Shown here: positions 7,812 through 15,473 of the stretch, in pieces
Numbering within the stretch: the stretch's first letter is position 1
How the letters are laid out: every line of letters begins with the position of its first letter
Notes under the pieces: generated by a model
Seen by the model: the letters and a program-made list of their open reading frames with translations, nothing else
Told to the model about the DNA's origin: nothing
Databases searched by the model: none
Program-made: the position numbers and the translations under genes
Origin: Methylobacter sp.
Lineage (GTDB): Bacteria > Pseudomonadota > Gammaproteobacteria > Methylococcales > Methylomonadaceae
Direction of reading: 5' to 3'
Assembly (NCBI RefSeq): GCF_030680395.1
Contig: NZ_JAUXVR010000005.1
Coordinates: 1 to 64,000 of the forward strand
DNA length: 64,000 nt

Positions 7812-8653
7812 TGACGGGTTCCATCGTTTGGCTGGCTTCTTATCCAAAATCAGGCAGTGTATGGATGCGTTTGCTTATCGCCAATCTGATCACCGCTTCA
7901 AAATACGATTTCAATCGTTTGGATTTGATTTGGCGAACACCTCATTCGCGGCATAATTTTGAGCGCATCAGCCTGATCGATTCAAGCCTGTTATTGCAAG
8001 ATGAGATCGATGAATTGCGCCCCAGCGTGACCGAAGCCATGGCGCAGGAAGAAACCGGCAATGTATATTTTTGGCTGCACGATGCTTATCAAATCCTTGC
8101 AAACGGACAGCCTTTATCGGGAAAAGCGCCGACCAGAATCGCTTTTTATATGCTGCGCGATCCGCGCGACGTGGCGGTTTCGTTTGCTTATCACTCAGGT
8201 GTTTCAGTCGATGAAGCGATCACGGTGTTGAATAATCCCAAACAATTTCTTTGCCTGCAAAAAAAGCGCTATCAGCCGCAAGTACATCAAATGATTGGCG
8301 ATTGGAGCCATCATGTTGCAAGCTGGACCGAGCAACAAGATGTTCCTGTCATACTGATACGTTATGAAGATTTATACCGTGAACCTATTCCTATCTTACA
8401 AAATGTCGCCGAATGGCTTGGAATTAAAGGCTCCCAAACTGCATTGGAACAAGCGATTCGACACGCTGAATTTAGCGAATTGCAGCGCCAGGAAAAGCAA
8501 TATGGATTTAGCAATAGACCTGTTCAATCAACTCAACCTTATTTTCGCTCCGGCAAAGCAGGCGCCTGGAAAGAAGTTTTAACATTACAGCAACAACGCT
8601 TAATCGAACAAAAACACCATGATATGATGGTACGGTATGGTTATTTAGATTGA
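7811..8653 (+). CDS. Sulfotransferase domain protein (second of two)
   Basis: This 280-residue classical sulfotransferase has a PAPS 5'-phosphosulfate loop at the N-terminus, SYPKSGSVWMR (residues 10-20), and a 3'-phosphate-binding LRDPRDVAVSF (about 115-125). Its ATG overlaps the kinase stop by one base (TAATG). It lies between the kinase and the PqqD-like gene, so I infer a tailoring role: sulfating the precursor (Thr, Ser or a hydroxylated residue) or the collar proteins. It is not closely similar to the sulfotransferase at 3015, so the two are not a recent duplication. Confidence 0.8.
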   Translation: MTGSIVWLASYPKSGSVWMRLLIANLITASKYDFNRLDLIWRTPHSRHNFERISLIDSSLLLQDEIDELRPSVTEAMAQEETGNVYFWLHDAYQILANGQPLSGKAPTRIAFYMLRDPRDVAVSFAYHSGVSVDEAITVLNNPKQFLCLQKKRYQPQVHQMIGDWSHHVASWTEQQDVPVILIRYEDLYREPIPILQNVAEWLGIKGSQTALEQAIRHAEFSELQRQEKQYGFSNRPVQSTQPYFRSGKAGAWKEVLTLQQQRLIEQKHHDMMVRYGYLD

Positions 8654-8659
8654 GGTCTT

Positions 8660-8923
8660 ATGTTTGAGCAAAAATTAAAGCGCGCCGATGATTTATTGAG
8701 TGCGGCGCTCGATGATGAATTATTGATGATGAACATAGAAAAAGGCAGTTATTACAGCCTGAATTCAGTCGGCGCGCGTATTTGGGAGTTATTGGAAAAC
8801 CCCATGGCTTTCGATGAACTCGTAGCGAGATTACTGGAAGAATACGATATTTCCGCCGAAACCTGCCGACTTGAAGTAGAAAACTTTGTCCATGCCTTAA
8901 GGGCAAGAGGGCTGTTGACTTAA
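8660..8923 (+). CDS. PqqD-like RiPP recognition protein (lasso B1-type)
   Basis: This 87-residue protein has the winged-helix PqqD fold pattern: a first part with MMNIEKGSYYSLNSVGARIWELLE, then a second helical part (LLEEYDISAETCRLEVENFVHALRARGLL). Stand-alone PqqD-like proteins bind the leader peptide, here probably through its YxxP motif, and deliver it to the B2 protease and the cyclase. It closes the rightward operon 6 bases after the sulfotransferase. In paeninodin-type loci B1 and B2 are separate proteins; the likely B2 partner is at 13993-14529. Confidence 0.85.
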   Translation: MFEQKLKRADDLLSAALDDELLMMNIEKGSYYSLNSVGARIWELLENPMAFDELVARLLEEYDISAETCRLEVENFVHALRARGLLT

Positions 8924-8938
8924 TAGGGCATAAGTATC

Positions 8939-8970
8939 TATATAGCTTTTTGCATTATAAATACAATGAG
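8939..8970. repeat. Degenerate half of the 'cataagtatcta' palindromic repeat
   Basis: The sequence GCATAAGTATCTA and the following TTTTTGCAT resemble the left arm of the perfect 27-base-arm palindrome at 33913-33971 (GCATAAGTATCTA...TTTCTGCAT), but the right arm is lost. It starts 15 bases after the PqqD-like gene. The two related repeats bracket the stretch from the end of the B1 gene to the start of the exporter gene. Confidence 0.4.
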
Positions 8971-9148
8971 TTACAGGTCATCCTGGCTCCCTCTCCTGCT
9001 GGAGAGGGTTGGGGTGACGACTGCACGGGCAGATATTTGCTCCTCGGCAACTACTTAGGGAAGTGACAATAAATACTGTCCCAGCTATCGTTCCCACGCT
9101 CCGGCGTCGCTGCCACTAAATTTAAACGCTGGTTCCCAAGCTCCAGCT

Positions 9149-9398
9149 CTCGTCGTTATACACATCTCGACGTAGGCCGGAATAAGCCTGTCCGCGCGTT
9201 AAGCGCAGGACTGGTGTTTCCGGCGCTCCGATTGCCGGAAAAGCTTCCGCTCCTGCTCACGCTCCTTACCTACATCCATGTAGGCAACATCCGCCCTTGC
9301 TGACGCCGGGCGGACTTATTCCGGCCTACATCCAGGGCCGCCGTTTCAGCTTTCATGCCTAAATGACGGTCTTGAACAGACTTGTGTATAACGACGAG
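9149..9398. repeat. Outer inverted repeat enclosing a MITE-like element
   Basis: Two exact 16-base arms, CTCGTCGTTATACACA at 9149-9164 and its complement at 9383-9398, enclose the MITE-like element at 9173-9328. The structure suggests one small element inserted inside another. The region between the PqqD-like gene and the cyclase gene (8924-9433) holds only repeats like this, plus copies of a 'gttcccacgct' motif at about 9091, and no gene that I can see. Confidence 0.55.
9173..9328. mobile_element. MITE-like element, copy 1
   Basis: The element is bounded by terminal inverted repeats TAGGCCGGAATAAG and CTTATTCCGGCCTA and contains a central CCTACATCCATGTAGG palindrome. A second copy lies at 57029-57190 in the opposite orientation. 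About 58 bases, running from the 'attgccggaaaagc' part to 'catgtaggcaac', match that copy with a single difference. It codes for nothing and fits a non-autonomous miniature element mobilised in trans. Confidence 0.65.
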
Positions 9399-9433
9399 CG
9401 ACCGGACAGAAAACCGGCTTTGCGTAACATCGG

Positions 9434-11263
9434 TTAGTAATGTTGTTGAATATAACGGGCGGCACGAAAAATACGCAATAATGCTAACGATTCGCTAGCT
9501 GTATGATCGGAACGAAGCAATTTCTCGATGGCTTTTAAATCAAAAAGGTTTGAGATATTCGGATGATGATGGAGTTCGTCCAGCCAAGCCAAAATGGATT
9601 GGCGTTGTTGGGCCGGCAAGCCCGGAACTTCGGGAAAAGGCGTAAGTTTATTATGGCGCCAGCGGATTTCTTCGGGCAGCACATGAGCCATCGCGTCGCG
9701 GAAAACCCGTCTCTTAAAGCCGCCGCGTAAAAATAGATGGCTAGGCAAGGATAAAGAAAGTTCGATAACGCGTCTATCGAGCATGGGGAAACTAACGGCC
9801 AAACCATATCTTGCCGCCATTAATGCCCAGCGTTCGGCTCGTCTGCTTAAATGTGGACTATTTAATAACTCGAATCGATTTAATGTTGCATTTGAGCCTA
9901 TTCCTATTCCAAGTCCGAAGCTTTTTTGCATAAATTCAGGCCGTAAAAGTTCCGGAACGACATTCGTAATCGATTGATGGTTTTTTCTAAAAAAGCGGCG
10001 TAGCCAAAATTTTAAATCGTCGGAAAGCAGATAGTTGAGTAATTCGCCTTGGGTTATATGAAGGAACGACCAATGGCGTGTTTTAGTTAGCGCTTGGTAT
10101 TCTTTTAATAAATAATACCAACGACCATTGAGCAAGGCTTCAGCCAAAGCGCCGCGGCCATTGAAGGTTGCGCCTTCGTCTCCACCCCACCCTGATAGCA
10201 GCATGGAGGCGCCGTTGCGTGCCGCATCGGCACAAACCCGTATGTCGGGCTCTGTCAAATCATGGGGGAACAATTGATCGCAATCCATGTTAGGCATGAG
10301 CAATGCATTGAAATCGGTCAGTGTAATTGGCTTCCAAATCAAATCCGTTTCTTGTTTTAACACCGCTTCGACAAAAGGACGTTCGTCTTCCTCATCCTGA
10401 AGCGTTGATAGGAAAGAATAAGCCAATAAAGGCTGTTTCTTTTCCCGTAAAAGCCGAGCGGCCAGAATAGTGATCGCCGAGGAATCCAATCCGCCGCTAA
10501 GATGGGCTGCAACCGAACCTGCGATGGGTAAACGGCAACGCACGGCCTCGGTAAAGGTTTCGGCAAGGGCGCTAGCTGCTGTTTCTGGGGTATGACGGCT
10601 TTTGCCGGCATTGGAAAAATCAAGTTTCCAATAAGCTTCGGAACGTATGGATTGTGCCGAGACCTGTAAAAAATGCGCCGGCGGCAGTCTTGAAATGTCT
10701 CGAAACAAAGAGCGTTCCGGTCTGGCAAAAGTCCCTAACAATTCATCGGCAAGATAGCTTTCATCGAGTTGACGTAATGCAAAGCCTCCGGCATGTAAGG
10801 CCCGTGGTAATGAGGCAAAGGCAAAATCAACGTTCTCTTTTTGTGTCGTGAAAAGCGGACGTATGCCCATGGCGTCACGGGCGCAGAGCAGAGAGCGGGT
10901 TTGCGGATTCCAGGCGGCAAAGGCAAAATCCCCCAGGATTTTGTTTAAGCCCTCCGTTCCCCATTGCTGTAAAGCATGCAGCAATAAATCATCCTGTTGA
11001 GCCGAAACATTAAGCGCCGCAGCTAACTTATCCGGCTCATCAAGTCTGCAATCCGCGGCTAATAAAAGACCATTTTCACTTTTGACGATTTCAATGGCTT
11101 TTGGGCTGGCAAAGTCAAGAATAGCCAGAGCAAGCGAATCTTCGATTATATGTGCAATTTGTGGGGTGAGGCCCGGTTCAATCATGGATTGAACCATAAG
11201 GTCAAGCCGGCTTTTTTCGGCAGCCCGGCCGTTAAGATGATAAAAGCCGCAGATTAAGCGCAT
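9434..11263 (-). CDS. Asparagine synthetase-like lasso cyclase (C protein)
   Basis: This 609-residue protein has an N-terminal glutaminase-like domain starting MRLICGFYHLNG, with Cys at position 5 rather than directly after Met, and a synthetase domain with the ATP-pyrophosphatase motif SGGLDSS at 256-262 and GWGGDEG later. In lasso systems the homologous C protein adenylates the acidic side chain and joins it to the freed N-terminus. The first-domain style ('GFYHLNG') resembles paeninodin-type cyclases. It follows the ATP-grasp gene by 3 bases on the minus strand, convergent with the PqqD-like gene across a repeat-rich gap. A plain asparagine synthetase is less likely given B1, B2 and the precursor. 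Confidence 0.8.
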   Translation of the reverse strand: MRLICGFYHLNGRAAEKSRLDLMVQSMIEPGLTPQIAHIIEDSLALAILDFASPKAIEIVKSENGLLLAADCRLDEPDKLAAALNVSAQQDDLLLHALQQWGTEGLNKILGDFAFAAWNPQTRSLLCARDAMGIRPLFTTQKENVDFAFASLPRALHAGGFALRQLDESYLADELLGTFARPERSLFRDISRLPPAHFLQVSAQSIRSEAYWKLDFSNAGKSRHTPETAASALAETFTEAVRCRLPIAGSVAAHLSGGLDSSAITILAARLLREKKQPLLAYSFLSTLQDEEDERPFVEAVLKQETDLIWKPITLTDFNALLMPNMDCDQLFPHDLTEPDIRVCADAARNGASMLLSGWGGDEGATFNGRGALAEALLNGRWYYLLKEYQALTKTRHWSFLHITQGELLNYLLSDDLKFWLRRFFRKNHQSITNVVPELLRPEFMQKSFGLGIGIGSNATLNRFELLNSPHLSRRAERWALMAARYGLAVSFPMLDRRVIELSLSLPSHLFLRGGFKRRVFRDAMAHVLPEEIRWRHNKLTPFPEVPGLPAQQRQSILAWLDELHHHPNISNLFDLKAIEKLLRSDHTASESLALLRIFRAARYIQQHY

Positions 11264-11266
11264 GAA

Positions 11267-12520
11267 TTAGCCTTTAATTTCGATATATTGGGAGACAATT
11301 TTGGGGAATAGGGTATGACCTAACGGGACATCGTCAATCAGTTGATGGTGAAAAAAATCAGGGCCCGAGTTAGTTTCAATCAATACAGGTCCATCAGGCG
11401 TAATGGCAACATCCCAACCTAAAAAAACAAATCGGGAAAAGGCTTGTTGATGCGCACGCTTGACGAGTCCGAGTGTTTCCGGCCAAAAAGGAATGGTCAC
11501 TTCGGCGATTAGCGCGTGCGTTTCCGGGTGCCGTTCAACAGGTTCTCTTTTAGGCGTAAATGCGCATATGACGCGGCCCTCTTCATCTAATTTGCATAGT
11601 ATGGAAAATGACCGATTGGCAAAGCCCCCCCAGGGCAGCGTCATTAAGTGGGTAATCACATGCACTTGTCCGTTGGATTCAATTCCGGTAATAATCCGGA
11701 AATCGACTAAGCTGCCATCGGATAAACAGTTTAATTGAGGATGGTTGCTTAATACAGGTTGAACCAAGCAGTCTCGTAACAGCCATGATTTTGCTAATTC
11801 TTCAGGAGTTTGTGTTTTTCCTTGATTATCATGATACAGGTTTTCTCGTAACCGCCATTGGTTTGCGCCGCTTCTCTGGCTGCCGGTGATATCTTTTACC
11901 CAGATGCAATCTTTATCCGGTATAAATCGTTCATCAGGTGTGGTTTGTCGGCCATTTTGGTAAATAGCTAGCGTTGGAATGTATGGTAAATCATACCGTT
12001 TGCAGATCACCGCAAAGTGGCCTTTATCTTGTACGTCATTGTTGTCGGCGCCGTTGCGATCATTCAAAATTCGCAGGATATTATTTTCACTCCAATAAAG
12101 GTAGTCTTTGGCCCAGGCGCGGCGATTCGGTTCGTAAAGTCGATAGACTATATATTGAATGGGCATTACGTTTTCAGTCAACGCCAAGGCATACATATGG
12201 CCGACACGGGCTAAGGAGATGAATAAGTTTTGCGGGCGCTCCAAGTGGGTGAAATGAAAAATCGTATCAATTAAAGCGCCTATCGGCCAGCTGAAAGTCA
12301 TGATGGAACGCATGATATAACGTTTGATGCGGGATAAATGCGCGTATTCTTCCATGCGTCCAAGTGCGCGCAATTGCCGCATGTTGCTTCCCTGTCCGCT
12401 AGGTAGCATGAAAGGAAAGCCTCGTTTGCTTAGATTATAAAATTTTGCAAATAGCGGCCAACGTTGATGCAGAGTTCGACTTAACCGGAATGGGCGACTT
12501 TGGGGAGTATTTTTAGTCAT
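11267..12520 (-). CDS. Sugar-transfer-associated ATP-grasp family protein
   Basis: This 417-residue protein matches the ATP-grasp fold found next to sugar-transfer genes. There is a Lys-containing segment around CIWVKDITGSQRSG, a central DFRIITGI, and a C-terminal metal-binding segment GPVLIETNSGPDFFHHQ with the Glu and Asn expected for Mg-ATP. Such enzymes form amide or ester bonds through acyl phosphates. Its stop is 3 bases from the cyclase start, so the two are one transcript. ATP-grasp proteins of this group occur in both EPS clusters and lasso-like loci; the substrate here is unknown. Confidence 0.7.
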   Translation of the reverse strand: MTKNTPQSRPFRLSRTLHQRWPLFAKFYNLSKRGFPFMLPSGQGSNMRQLRALGRMEEYAHLSRIKRYIMRSIMTFSWPIGALIDTIFHFTHLERPQNLFISLARVGHMYALALTENVMPIQYIVYRLYEPNRRAWAKDYLYWSENNILRILNDRNGADNNDVQDKGHFAVICKRYDLPYIPTLAIYQNGRQTTPDERFIPDKDCIWVKDITGSQRSGANQWRLRENLYHDNQGKTQTPEELAKSWLLRDCLVQPVLSNHPQLNCLSDGSLVDFRIITGIESNGQVHVITHLMTLPWGGFANRSFSILCKLDEEGRVICAFTPKREPVERHPETHALIAEVTIPFWPETLGLVKRAHQQAFSRFVFLGWDVAITPDGPVLIETNSGPDFFHHQLIDDVPLGHTLFPKIVSQYIEIKG

Positions 12521-12619
12521 TAATTGCTACGGGCTGAGGATTGGGGCGACGATATCAACAATTGATCGCAAAGCGAGAGTGTTCGAATGCGCCGGAAGGA
12601 CAGGTTATGGGAATAAGCT

Positions 12620-13480
12620 TTATAGCATAAATTGTTCAATCTCGGATTTGGACAAGCCTGTCGCTTGAGTAATGATGTCGATAGCAGTGCCTGCTTTCAG
12701 CAAATTGAGCGCTATGGCTCTCGCGGCTTTATCCATGCCCTGGGCTATACCCCGCTCCATGCCTCTCTCTTCCGCCGAAGCAATCTTGCTTCCCACTTCA
12801 GCCAAAGCTTGCATGCGCACTTCATAAATTAAACGCTCGTCCTCCTCAAACATGCGGTCTACCGCTTCGATCGCTTTAACAATCGCCCAGTCTTCGACGA
12901 GTTCTTTGGGCACATGATTTTTGCCCAACTTGTCCACCTTGGTTAAAAAAGTGACCCATCTATCCAACGCGCTGCTGATTTGCTGATACGATTTGGTAAA
13001 TTTTTTCAACTCGATGTAATGGAGCTCGAAAATGTCGTGCAACTTATCGTCTTTGCCGGTTGCGACATTAATGATCTTATAGAGATTATGCAGTTCTTGA
13101 TTGTCGGGTATGAAATTGAAATCCAGGATATTGATGCTGATGGTCTTTTTGAGCTCCTTGAACATCATGCCTTCGCTGAGCTGTTCGGTGACGAGTTTTG
13201 CCCAGTAGTAAATGGCGCGTTTATCGAAGTGATAATCTTCGCTGATCTGCATTTCGACGTTGAACCAACGTCCGTTTTCGCCTTTGGCTTTAATGTCGAG
13301 TACCGGCATCTTGCCGGCTTGATAAGCGGCGAGATTGTAGGGATTTCTTAATTCGATTTCGACGACTTGCTCTTCTTTTGAAACAATGGCGTTGATGAGC
13401 GAGATTAAAAGGTCTTTTTTTTCTTCGCTGCCAAACAGCTTCTTGAAGGCAAAATCGACTCTGGGATTTATTCTGCACAT
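12620..13480 (-). CDS. Rpn/PD-(D/E)XK-family nuclease-transposase
   Basis: This 286-residue protein starts MCRINPRVDFAFKKLFG and has an endonuclease core with Asp62 (PVLDIKAKG) and Glu76-Met-Gln78 (NVEMQIS), the D...ExQ variant typical of Rpn recombination-promoting nucleases (PDDEXK_2). The C-terminus repeats 'ERGMERGIAQGMDKAAR', also typical. It lies between the B2/acetyltransferase pair and the ATP-grasp/cyclase pair on the same strand, so it probably inserted into a once-continuous operon. It appears intact. Confidence 0.85.
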   Translation of the reverse strand: MCRINPRVDFAFKKLFGSEEKKDLLISLINAIVSKEEQVVEIELRNPYNLAAYQAGKMPVLDIKAKGENGRWFNVEMQISEDYHFDKRAIYYWAKLVTEQLSEGMMFKELKKTISINILDFNFIPDNQELHNLYKIINVATGKDDKLHDIFELHYIELKKFTKSYQQISSALDRWVTFLTKVDKLGKNHVPKELVEDWAIVKAIEAVDRMFEEDERLIYEVRMQALAEVGSKIASAEERGMERGIAQGMDKAARAIALNLLKAGTAIDIITQATGLSKSEIEQFML

Positions 13481-13591
13481 AGTTCACGGCCTTATTGTTG
13501 GGTCATTTGGGGATTTGCTTTCCATCGCACATCAAATTTCGGCACATTATCTTCTCATTCTCAGGAGGTTGCCGTAAAAGTCAAAACAGAA

Positions 13592-13620
13592 CCCTCTTCC
13601 GCGAGGAGAGGGAGATTTTT
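13592..13620 (+). terminator. Terminator-like hairpin upstream of the Rpn gene
   Basis: CCCTCTTCC pairs imperfectly (one bulged T) with GGAGAGGG across a GCGA loop and is followed by AGATTTTTC. The shape fits a weak rho-independent terminator read rightward, but a similar 'ccctctcctgctggagaggg' motif near 8990 suggests a dispersed repeat. The rest of the 512-base gap 13481-13992 shows no convincing gene. Confidence 0.3.
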
Positions 13621-13992
13621 CTTAACTTAATAGCAGTCAGGTCGGGCATGCTGTTTATGCCGCTCTATATCGGCCCCTAAAGAATGAATAAATCCGTTCG
13701 ATACATTCGTGTATTGGATTACAAGCCGGCTACAGGGTAAACGGGCTTGTGCGCAAGCAGAGTACATTGTCGGTAACCTTACCAATCCGACCCGCTCAGC
13801 GCAGCAGTGCAATAATTGTCCTATTGAATCGGAATAAGCTTGATTGCTTTGTTTTTTAGATCGGTCTGGATATGCTCTGGGTGTTCACGTTTTCAGTTTT
13901 TACAAGTTTGCAACTTTCACGGTAATAAACCGAAAACCTGACCGTTTAAAGTATGTGTGGCTGTGAGTTTGCTTCAAATCCATGCGCATGAC

Positions 13993-14529
13993 TTATTCCG
14001 AAAACTGCCGGCTCATGGTTAACAAACGGGCGGAGACGAAACAGCCCACCACGGTAAATTGATTGAAGCTCATGCCTCCCGTGACTCGCACTCGGCCGGC
14101 AGCCACCCAGGCATGCGCAGCCAGCGTTACATCTTCGGCATTGCGATTGACACCGAAGAACAAGCTGTACGGAACGCCGTAAAGCCCGAGCAAAATCCTT
14201 GCTGTTATAGCTTGAGGAAAACAGTTCGATTTCCAGGGCGTGTAATTTGCCGCCATCCGCACTACTCTTGAAATGGATAAGGCTCTGGCTTCAGCGCGGG
14301 CATCGACGAGCGGCACCCAAGGGGCAATTCCCTCATGCGCTCCAAGCCGGAGCGCTAAATGCCTGAATGGAATTGTCAGGATAACGAAACGGCTTATCCC
14401 CAGCAATAACCAGACGGGAAGAAACCATACTTTCTCAAACCACGGTCTGTGCGCGAAACCCCGCACTTTACGAACAAGTGTCGAAAAAATCGTCGCGGGA
14501 GTGAATGTCCGGCTATCCGGGAGAGACAT
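13993..14529 (-). CDS. Lasso-peptide B2-type transglutaminase-like leader protease
   Basis: From the ATG ending at 14529 (AAAGGA lies 8 bases upstream) the protein has 178 residues. The C-terminal half carries the B2 papain-like pattern: SNCFPQAITARILL with the catalytic Cys103, AAHAWV with His139, then VTGG and FTVVGCF, an arrangement I associate with paeninodin-type B2 proteins. The third triad residue is not obvious, since no Asp directly follows HAWV. B2 removes the leader peptide with B1 help before cyclisation. A longer frame start would overlap the acetyltransferase gene by 47 bases and is less likely. Confidence 0.8.
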   Translation of the reverse strand: MSLPDSRTFTPATIFSTLVRKVRGFAHRPWFEKVWFLPVWLLLGISRFVILTIPFRHLALRLGAHEGIAPWVPLVDARAEARALSISRVVRMAANYTPWKSNCFPQAITARILLGLYGVPYSLFFGVNRNAEDVTLAAHAWVAAGRVRVTGGMSFNQFTVVGCFVSARLLTMSRQFSE

Positions 14530-14533
14530 TTGA

Positions 14534-15025
14534 TTAATCCTTTGCTTGACCAAGCCAGACCATCTCCAAGTTAGCGCCATCGTTATTTTTAACTTGAAAC
14601 CCCGAGGACAGATAAAGATGCTTGGCCTGCATATTCTGCGGGTCTACCGAGAGCTTGATCGGTTTGTTCGCGCCTGACGCTTCGGTTTGCAACGCTTGAA
14701 TCAAGCGGCGGCCATGCCCCCGATTGCGTTCGTGCGGTAAAAAAGCGATGTAAACCAGTCTGATGGCTTCATCGCCCTTATCTATGACCAAGTAACCTAT
14801 GGCTTCACCTTTTTTTTCAACGATTGAATAGTCGGCATCAGGAAATTGCATGCGGTAGCCGGTTTGCTGCGCTTGGAGCTGCATTTGGATCAGGTTATCG
14901 ATGAGTGCTTCAGCCAAACCGAACTGTAACAAATCTTCTCTCGTTGAACGATAAAGTCTTTCGACAAAGGCCGTATCCTGCTCGACTTCAGGGCGGATGT
15001 TCAAATCTGTATTGTTGATGTTCAT
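14534..15025 (-). CDS. GNAT-family N-acetyltransferase
   Basis: This 163-residue protein shows the acetyl-CoA-binding signature of GNAT enzymes, VYIAFLPHERNRGHGRRLIQ, followed by IKLSVDPQNMQAKHLYLSSGF. Its stop is 4 bases before the B2 start, so the two genes form an operon. Acetyltransferases accompany some RiPP loci as tailoring or self-protection enzymes; here the peptide's Lys could be a target. Since GNATs are widespread, an unrelated role is possible. Confidence 0.8.
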   Translation of the reverse strand: MNINNTDLNIRPEVEQDTAFVERLYRSTREDLLQFGLAEALIDNLIQMQLQAQQTGYRMQFPDADYSIVEKKGEAIGYLVIDKGDEAIRLVYIAFLPHERNRGHGRRLIQALQTEASGANKPIKLSVDPQNMQAKHLYLSSGFQVKNNDGANLEMVWLGQAKD

Positions 15026-15473
15026 GGAGCAAGTCGTTTGGTGGGCGTGCTTTCATTGTAACTGCTGATTGCTTTATTGAAAACCGATCGATTCCTACGC
15101 CCTGCTTAAGCAGTATCATGATTCAATATTTGAAGTGTTCCGGCATATGTCACAAAGCAAGAGTGACTATCCTATTTCGTGACGTTATACTTCAGGTAGG
15201 CATGTTTTTGTTTTTGCAATTCCATAGTGGGGTACGCTGTGCGTACGAGACTGTTAAAGTATTGTAAAGTCACCTTAAAAAATCTGTTTATTAGTTATAA
15301 GCTGTTGATTAATAAATTAAGTACCAGAGTGCAAACCTAGGCTTGCGCTCCAGATTATTAATATTTTTACCGTCTCGCACCCTACCCGAAAAACGAAGAC
15401 TTGACCGTTCAGAGCATGGTTAGCGTCTGCACTGACAGGTAAAGATATTCAGTTGTTTTATTCATTAATTCCT
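15026..15473. other. Divergent intergenic region with a 24-base palindrome
   Basis: This gap lies between the leftward acetyltransferase and the rightward O-antigen ligase-like gene. I see no gene. At 15327-15350 the arms GAGTGCAA and TTGCGCTC (one mismatch) enclose ACCTAGGC, giving a near-palindrome centred on CCTAGG that could be an operator. The rest is AT-rich and should hold promoters for both directions, none of which I can place with confidence. Confidence 0.4.

Noticed and set aside
8924-9433. Repeat-rich gap considered as a CRISPR array
   Set aside because: The repeats are inverted and irregular in spacing, not direct repeats with uniform spacers, and no cas genes are nearby.
9434-11263. 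Housekeeping asparagine synthetase AsnB
   Set aside because: The Cys is not at position 2, the N-terminal style matches lasso cyclases, and it sits beside B1, B2 and a precursor. The AsnB-like stub at 31894 is a different gene.
13627-13812. Small Cys-containing leftward frame considered as a second precursor peptide
   Set aside because: It has no YxxP leader, no suitable Thr-Gly core start, and no ribosome-binding site.
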